From Plazaster borealis (Eukaryota; Echinodermata; Asteroidea; Forcipulatida; Labidiasteridae), in NCBI GenBank assembly GCA_021014325.1, contig CM037471.1, positions 17,628,818 to 17,692,817 on the forward strand: 64,000 bases of DNA, given 5' to 3'. Shown here in pieces: positions 22,301-31,300 of the stretch. Position 1 is the first letter of the stretch, and each line of letters opens with the position of its first letter. The position numbers and the translations under genes were made by a program. Below the pieces are notes generated by a model that worked only from the letters and a program-made list of their open reading frames with translations, was not told where the DNA came from and did not search any database.

Positions 22301-25300
22301 GGGAAAGGAAAGTTGCAATTGTTTTGGGTTGAAAGGTCAAGGTCACGGTTGTGAGTTGAAGTCAACAGATAAATTGTCACGGTTACAGTGCTCAAGTGTA
22401 GGAACACAGTTTGGTGATATCTTTGGTTAGCTAGAATGTATTAAGGGCTGATGGGTTTCAACAGCATCGCTGTCAATTTTTTATTTTCTCAAAGTGGCGT
22501 ATGTGTTTAAGAATTTATTACTCATTAAACAAATAATTGCAAGAATAAAAACATACTGACAGTTCTGTACGAATTAAGAAGTCAGGTTTATAAAATGTTA
22601 CGCAGACTCCAAAACAGCAGTTTGAAAAATAGTGCAACTTCAATCACTTTTTTTCTCCCAAATACAAATTTATTGGCTGTGGACCATATGTCACTTTCTG
22701 GAACCAGAAACGAATTGTTCCACAGTGTCATGCAATTGAAAAAATAGCAATCACGTAACTATATATGAGTGTTTTTTGTAATTTTGTTTTGAATGCCTTC
22801 ATTTTGACATGCAGAATCAGAATCGCAAACTGGATCAGTTCAGTCACTCTCTACTCGCTGGTAACGGACACAACCGCTGGTTTGATAAGTGCTTCAACCT
22901 CGTCATCTTCAAGAATGGCCGATTGGGAGTTAATGCTGAACACTCCATGTGAGTCTAATATTAAATGATATCATGCCTAACCATATAACAAATCTTTGCC
23001 TAGAAAACACTGTCCGTATCAGTTTATGGGAATGTACATTAATATAGGCACATACTTCAAGATGTCTCAAAATCTCCCATATGCTATGCACACAATGGTG
23101 AAGTAACCCATGCAACACTTTCCTGTCATTGTTAATGTGTGACAATCAGGGCCACAGACTGCCACTGCAGAAATTGACCAAGGTATTCCATTGTAAAAAA
23201 GCACAGCTGGTGGCTTCTCCAGTTTACCATTCTCATTGAAGCACTTCGGCCTGTGGCTCTATGCTCTGCTAATCATGTGTGTGCCTCAAAATGCCACAGT
23301 TGTGGCATAGTGAGGCATGGTTTGGTTGTCTCGATAAACAGGCTTATAGAGGGAGGGTTAGTAAAGTGAATTGAACCACCAGTTAACCTCTACTTAGAAA
23401 CTTGCTCTTGGATTTGTCTTGATTTAATTGTCCAGAATTGGTAATTTTGATTAAGTTGTAGGAGTATTTACCAGTGCCCTCCATACACCTGAGTCCTGAA
23501 ACACATAGGTCCTTTTTTCTCTTGGTGGCAACCAACAGCATCGACAATGCATGCATAAGAAACTTTATTGTTCTAAGAGTGACCTTACTATCCCTTAGAA
23601 AATGACATGAAAATAGAAATGTGAATGTATCGTCTTCTTGGAGATTGCCTGGAGTTGGTTGCCTGTACATTGCCTCAGGTGACAAGTCTCTAAGCCTGGC
23701 ACCCTTGCACACACTTATCCTACAAGACATTTCAGAAGGAACAAGACCAAGAGGCAGACCTAAGCGTTCCCGGGTAATGGTAATTACAGTGTAAAGGGGG
23801 GGCCTCTGAGAGTCTCAGTAGACATTATAGGCTACTTCGCAAATACTCCGTGCGCATGCGTTAGCCGTGGAATGAGGTGCATGCTGGTCTAGTTGGCGAC
23901 TAAAATTTGTCACTACTATACCAGCATGCACCTCTTCCCACGGCAAATGAGCGCATACCGAGTATTTGCGAAGAAGTCCATGGACATGATGACATTTGAG
24001 TAGAGCGCCCTCGTGTAGAGGTGAAAGTAGGTTGTTTATTGGCCAATCCTTTGCGCACGCATGAGGTCTATAAGAACACCTCATCAAAAGTGATCCAATG
24101 GCCATTAACGTCTCCAAGTCTGATCTTACATGGCCCCTAAGTTTTCCAATCACACTCATTTCCTTTTTCCTTATCAGTGCGGATGCCCCCGTCATGGCTC
24201 ATCTGTTTGAGTATGCATTCGGACAGGACCTGTCTCTAGGTTATACCGACGAGGGAGCATGTAAGGGGACAGTGGGGGCCACGTATGCACCCCCGACACG
24301 CCTCAAGTGGGAGCTATCAGAGGAGGTAAGTGTCATTATGATGATGGAATTATGACTTGATTCTACCACTTCAACTATTATTGTTATTATTATTTTTGTA
24401 ATCTGACAGCTTGCTTTGTTTTGTACTTGATCCAAACAGTACAAACTGTCCTGAACAATATTTCCATCTGAGATACAATCATGTTTGAGAAAAATTAATT
24501 TCAATGCTTTTTTTTTTCAATCGATATGCCAATTTGAAAGTGAACACATGAAGGTCATGCACAAAATCCCTGTACAAACATAAGCACTTTTACTTTTAAA
24601 AACGGATGAACAGGTTGTTTTTTCAGAGACGGAAAAACGATTGTTTTCTCTATATTATGATGTTCTATATCTGCCATCTCGCGTTATCGAATCTCGCATT
24701 AGGTTTTCAATCTCGCATTAGGTTTTCAATCTCGTGTTAGAACTTACTGAGAAGAAACATATTTCGGTGATAATATTTTTAGTCACTTTTGTTTTTTCCT
24801 TAAATGGAAGGGCTCAAAACACATTTTCTGTGCGTTTTATAAGCTGCACTTTATCAGTCATCATTAGTCTTTGTATCCTTTTTATGAATTTTTGCAACGA
24901 AGTGTGGTCTCAGTATAACTTTTGCAGGCAAAAAGACCAAGAGAGATAAGTATTCTTCATTTGTTTATAACTTACCCCATCTCGAGTTGTGGTAGCTCGC
25001 CCCCGGCGCATGATGACAGACGCCATCAATGTTAGTCTGGTTCCCAGAAAACCTAATGCAAGATTCTTTAAGGCGAGATGAGAGATTGAAAAACGTAAGG
25101 CGCGATTGAAATCAAACACAAAATTATAAACGTGAGGCGAGATTGAAAATTGTAAGGCAAGATTGAAAAACGTAAGGCAAGATTCAAAACCTAACCAAGA
25201 TTGAAAACCTAACATGAGATTCAAAACCTAACATGAGATTGAAAAACATGAGATGCGCGATTGAAAACCTAATGCTAAATTGAAAAACTTAAGGCGAGAT

Positions 25301-28300
25301 TGAAAACCTAACGTGAGATTGAAAACCTAATGTGAGATTGAAAACCTCATGCAAGATTGAAAACTGTAAGGCTAGAATGAAAACCTAACACGAGATTGAA
25401 AACCTAACGCGAGATTGAAATCTAACACGAGATTGAAAACCTAACATGAGATTGAAAACTTAACACGAGATTGAAAACCTAACGCTAGATTAAAAACCTA
25501 ACATGAGATTGAAAACCTAATGTGAGATTGAAAACCTAACACGAGATTGAAAACCTAATGCGAGATTGAAAACTTAACACAAGATTGAAAACCTAACGCT
25601 AGATTAAAAACCTAACATGAGATTGAAAACCCAATGCGAGATTCGATAACGCGAGATGCGAAATTGAAAACCTAATGCGAGAATGAAAACCTAACACGAG
25701 ATTGAAAACCTAACGCGAGATTGAAAACTTAATACGAGATTGAAAACCTAACGCTAGATTAAAAACCTAACATGAGATTGAAAACCTAATGCGAGATTCG
25801 ATAACGCAAGATGCGAAATTGAAAACCTAACGTGAGATTGAAAACCTATTGCGAGATTGAAAACCTAATGCCAGATTAAAAACCTAATGCCAGATTGAAA
25901 ACCTAATGCCAGATGGAAAACCTAATGCCAGATTCGATAACACGAGATGCAAAATTGAAAACCTAATGTGAAAACACCATACTAAACAGATGAATGGGTT
26001 GTTTTCTCAAAAATTATTTCTCAACAGGTTGTTTTCTCAGAAATGTATAAACGGTTTATGTTTTCAAAAACAAATGAAGGAGTTCTAAAAAACAGATAAA
26101 CAGGTTGTTTTCTCATTAACATATAAAACATTGTTTTCTCAAAACGGATTAACCTTTTTTTTCTCAGGATGGACGGTTTTCTCAGAAACAGATAAATGAG
26201 TTATTTTCACAAAAAATGATAACAAGTTTTAGAAAAACTAAACCCATAAATTTTATTTTCTCAAAAAGGATGAACAGGTTGTTTTTATTGGTAGAGTGAC
26301 CACCTTTTCCGATGATTTAGCAGAGAGTGGATGTATTGTGTATTTATTTAAAACTTTAGGAGTTGAATGAGTTTCTCTTCCAAAAACCAAAGAATGTACC
26401 ATACCTATACAAACAATAACAAAATACTCTTTGTCAGTACTTTTTTCCCTGGTAAGTTTAGCGAGTGTAATAATATTGTTTTTCTGCAGTTGATTAGTGT
26501 AATTGAAACTAGCCAGGACACTGCCCAGAAGATTGCTGACGATCTGGACTTCCACTTGCTGGTACACAACCAGTTCGGCAAGGGCAAAATGAAGAAATGC
26601 AAAGTCAGTCCGGATGCTTTCATCCAGATGGGCATGCAGCTGGCCTACTACAGAGTGAGTTACTACCCCAACTCCCTGGAGTGATTTACAAGGTCCTTCC
26701 TCACTCTAACAAAATCAAACACCATAATGGTCTCTTGACACCCAAACTATTGGACTCTGATTTATATGGTGGTAAGACTGATCCCATGTCAAGCATAATC
26801 AGTTCACTAGTGCAGTCCTCAATCCAACACCATTCAGTAACTCAACACCCAAACTGTTGGACTCTGATTGTGGTGGTATGTCTGATCCCATGTAAAGCAT
26901 AATCAGTTTACTAGTGTAGTCCTCAATCCAACACCATTCAGTAACCCAACACCCAAACTGTTGGACTCTGATTATGGTGGTATGTCTGATCCCATGTAAA
27001 GCATAATCAGTTTACTACTGCAGTCCTCAATCCAACACCATTCAGTAACTCAACACCTAAACTGTTGGACTCTGATTGTGGTGGTATGTCTGATCCCATG
27101 TAAAGCATAATCAGTTTACTAGTGCAGTCCTCAATCCAACGCCATTCAGTAACTCAACACCCAAACTGTTGGACTGTGATTGTGGTGGTATGTCTGATCC
27201 CATGTAAAGCATAATCAGTTTACTACTGCAGTCCTCAATCCAACACCATTCAGTAACTCAACACCTAAACTATTGGACTCTGATTATGGTGGTATGTCTG
27301 ATCCCATGTAAAGCATAATCAGTTTACTACTGCAGTCCTCAATCCAACACCATTCAGTAACTCAACACCCAAACTGTTGGACTCTGATTGTGGTGGTATG
27401 TCTGATCCCATGTAAAGCATAATCAGTTTACTACTGCAGTCCTCAATCTAACACCATTCAGTAACTCAACACCCAAACTGTTGGACTCTGATTATGGTGG
27501 TATGCCTGATCCCATGTATAGCATTTAAACCAGTTTACTAGTGTAGTCCTCAATCCAACACCATCTCAACACCCAAAGTGTTGGACTGTGATTATGGTGA
27601 TATGCCTGATCCCATAAAGCATAATTAGTTTATTTGTGCAGTCCTAAGTCCAACATAATAAAATAAAACATTCAGTTGGATTTGAATGGGCTGAGGCTGG
27701 TCAGGGTTAAAAGACAAAACGTATAAAAATAGATAATTTGAACACAGTGAGAAAAGTTCATTTGTATTGTTAATTTTGTTGACGAAAATATCATGACACA
27801 TTGAACTTCTAGATTTCTCAACAAAACTGCAATAAAATAAAACATTGCATAAGTGCCCTTCGAAATAAACCCAAAAGAAAAAAGAAAAAAAGTAGAGATG
27901 TGGTTGCATTTAGAAGTGCTGGTTCATTTCCATCAAACACTCACCAACTCCCAGCCCTGATCAGTCCTCAATCTTACTCCTTGGTGAAGAGAAGCAATTT
28001 ATGGTTGAGGTCAGGAGCCTTGCTGAGAGACACAAGCACATTGATCATAGATGTAGTTCATTATGAAGCACTTGCATATCTTAATATTGAATTAAATGGA
28101 AGTTAAATTGAAATTATTTAGCAAGTAATTTGGCTACATTTTATAACAATCATAATCGGCTGAAAAAGCAATGTTCAAATACTAAAATACACCATTTCAA
28201 TTGTATTATTTTTGCCTGAAGGATGCTGGCAAGTTCAATTTGACCTACGAGGCTTCAATGACCCGCCTCTTCAGAGAGGGTCGCACTGAAACTGTCAGGC

Positions 28301-31300
28301 CATGCACCATCAGCTCCTGTGACTTTGTCAAATCCATGGAAGATGCTTCTGCGACGGTGAGAAACAAAAGTGTTTTTCAATTGTTAACTATTGGTATTTT
28401 TTTCTTGGGGGGGGGTGCTGGAAAGTTTCACCATAAAAATGTATTGATTAAAGATTCCTCTTTGAAAGAAAAGGACCTTTTTGTGAAATTCATGGAAAAT
28501 TCTTCTTGCAATTAGTAAACTACCTAAACATATTTAGGCATGCAACTTTTCAGTTGATTTAGCTGATTTCCTCTGTATAGTCTTGCAAAGTCTTGCTGTG
28601 TTTAATGTTTTCCTCTTTTTTGACAAATGGTAGTTGCATGCCTGCATATTACTTTTTTACTTTTAAAACTTGAACGATAAAATGTACATATGAAAACTGT
28701 GACCTTGTCTTTTTAAATAAAACATTTAAAAAATGTGCCTTTTTATTTTCCATTTTGACAGAAAGAGGAGTGTCTAGCCAAATTCCACAAGGCAGTTGAA
28801 GCTCATGTAACTGGTTACCGTGATGCCATGTGTGGCAAAGGCATCGATCGTCATCTCTTCTGCCTCTATGTGGTATCCAAGTACCTGAACGAAGATTCTC
28901 CTTTCTTGCAGAAGGTTAAACAAATAAACCTCTTAATTTGTTTGTACTTTCAAGGGCTGGATTTAGATCACTAGACCATCGTACAAACACTGGTCAAGAG
29001 TGGTGCTGGCTTGTCAGATTTTTTTTTTAGGTAGCCCAGCGAGCTAGTTATAACTTTTAGCAACTTGCCTGTGTGAAACTGTTTATTTTACATGAAAATA
29101 TATTGCAAAAGAAAAACACAAGCCTGCTCAGGCAGACTAGTCAGATGTACAACAGTTGGAGGAAAACTGTTGTGCACGGCCTGACTTTGTGTCTCTAGCA
29201 GAGACAGGGGTTCACTAGAAGGGCAAGGTCTTAAAAAGAGAAAGCCTCGTTTTAAGTCAAGTCTAGGGAAAATTTCATGTGAACTAGCTCCACCCTACAC
29301 AGAAAGCACTCATTATTATAAGGGTTCTAACTAGCCTCTTGTCACTTGACACGCTTGGTGGTCTATCATTCAAAACATCTGCTATAGAATGTGATGGTTG
29401 TGTGTTCAAATCCCACCTGAGTAATTGTGGATGTCTTTACACACTGGATTTAGAAAGTACCGAGTATACAGTGCTTTTATACATCGATGCAAGGGGAAAA
29501 ATCAAAATAGTTATCTTTATCCCTGATGCATTTATTACATCAATTAACATGATTAAAGTACAAACTTTATACTCTGTGCTTTCTGAGCACTGCAGGAAAC
29601 AAATTCTAAAGGTATGTCTGATGGGATTGAAAACCAAGACTCGGAAGTTCAGACTCAAATCCAAAACTTAATGTTGTTTCAGCGTTCTGTACTCAATACA
29701 TATACATCGCACATGATGTCAAAAGGAGGTTGTTCATTGGCCAATCCTGTGCGCAGCGGGTACAAATCTGTGCGTTTCCATTGTTTCGTCATCAGTTTAC
29801 CTCCAAGATGGTGGCTAAATGACCTCAATGCATAAGGTCTATTGTGATGCACAGTTATTTTTTTATCCTAAACACTTGTCACAAGCACATGCATTGGTTG
29901 TTCATAGAGGTTTTGGGGCAGTGTATGTCAAACTTGTTTCCAACTTCTCGTCTATTTTGTCTATCGTTATTGTTCACCATGCATTTGCACTTTGACACCT
30001 GTTGGAAATAAAACAAAGTACTTGTTGCAATCACTAGGTGCTGAGTGAGCCATGGCGTTTGTCAACCAGCCAAACACCCCATCAGCAGATGAACCAACTG
30101 GACATTGCCAAACATCCCGAGTTGATATCAGCAGGAGGTGGATTCGGCCCAGTAAGTTGACGTTTCTAAACCCTCTATTAATTACCCCAACATCTTTGAA
30201 ATTAGTTGCAGACAACTGCCCCAGTCCCTCATCATCAACCGATGAGATTTGTGTAGGATCTCTAGCTGGCTAGATGAATGTCAAATGGGCCTCACTCTAT
30301 CAACATTCTCTAGATTATTTGGGAATAAGAGCCCAAACCCTAGCAGAATCTAACACCAGACTTCAATTCTTGTTATGTCTGCCTCGTGAAAAATAGCTTT
30401 CTGTAGCTGTAAGGAAATCATGATCTACTTCTCTGGTGTAGAAGTTTCTGGAAGGTGAACATGTCATCAGTTCAACATATCTCCTTAAATGTTAAACCTT
30501 GTTTAAGACCTTTTTTGTAGTGACATGTGATTAGTAACACTGTTAAACTAATCTTACATGTTATGGGGTTATTAAGCCGAATCAGTGTCCAGTAGCTTGG
30601 GTGTTGTGTTACTTATCTATTGTTGAAGTGTGTCACATTGAGGAAGGGTCTAAGTAAATTACTCTTTGGGGAAGGGTTAATGAGCCTTTCCAAGTGGAGT
30701 GGAATGTGGAGTGTTTCTGGCCAAGTGGTCTAGTGCACTGGGCTCAAGTTCTGGTATTTTCAGAGTGTGGGTGCGATTTCCGGTCACTGCACTTGTGTCC
30801 TTGAGCAAGACACTTAACCATAGTTGCTTGTTGTTCTGATTTGACGTTAAGCTGTAGGTCCTGTGTGTTGTGCAATATACATAAAAGAACCCAGTGCACT
30901 TATCCTTAAGAGAAGGGGTTTGCCCCGGCGTTTCTGGTATGGTTGGCTGCAGATTGCGCCACATGACCTTGTAAATATTTACAAGGTGATATTGAAATCT
31001 ATAATTCAAAAGGTGTAAATGTCAAAAATGTCAAAAACTCTACATACATGTCCCTGTCATCAAAATGTTGGATGAGATCACTCTCCTCAAGACTCACTTA
31101 TTTTCGACGTATGATTTGTTTTTTATGAATGCTGGCGTTTTTAAACCTCTTTCATTGTGGTATGCAATTTTTTTGGTACTTCATGTATTTGAACAATCAT
31201 GAAGTTATTTTGTTTTAAAATACTACTTGTATTTAATATTTGATCGTTTTCAATGCTTTGTTTTGGCTTTTTAGGTATTTTGTTTTCTTCTTGCTTTTTA

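Larger units (their letters stand above)
21116..22814 (+). other. CPT1 intron 10 with nuclear-receptor-site tandem array
   Basis: Most of the intron is the repeat array described at 21602-22400. The remaining 22401-22814 shows no feature. Confidence 0.75.

Noticed and set aside
24656..25981. Regular 18-bp repeats as a CRISPR-like array
   Set aside because: There are no unique spacers between units; the units are head to tail inside a eukaryotic foldback element.
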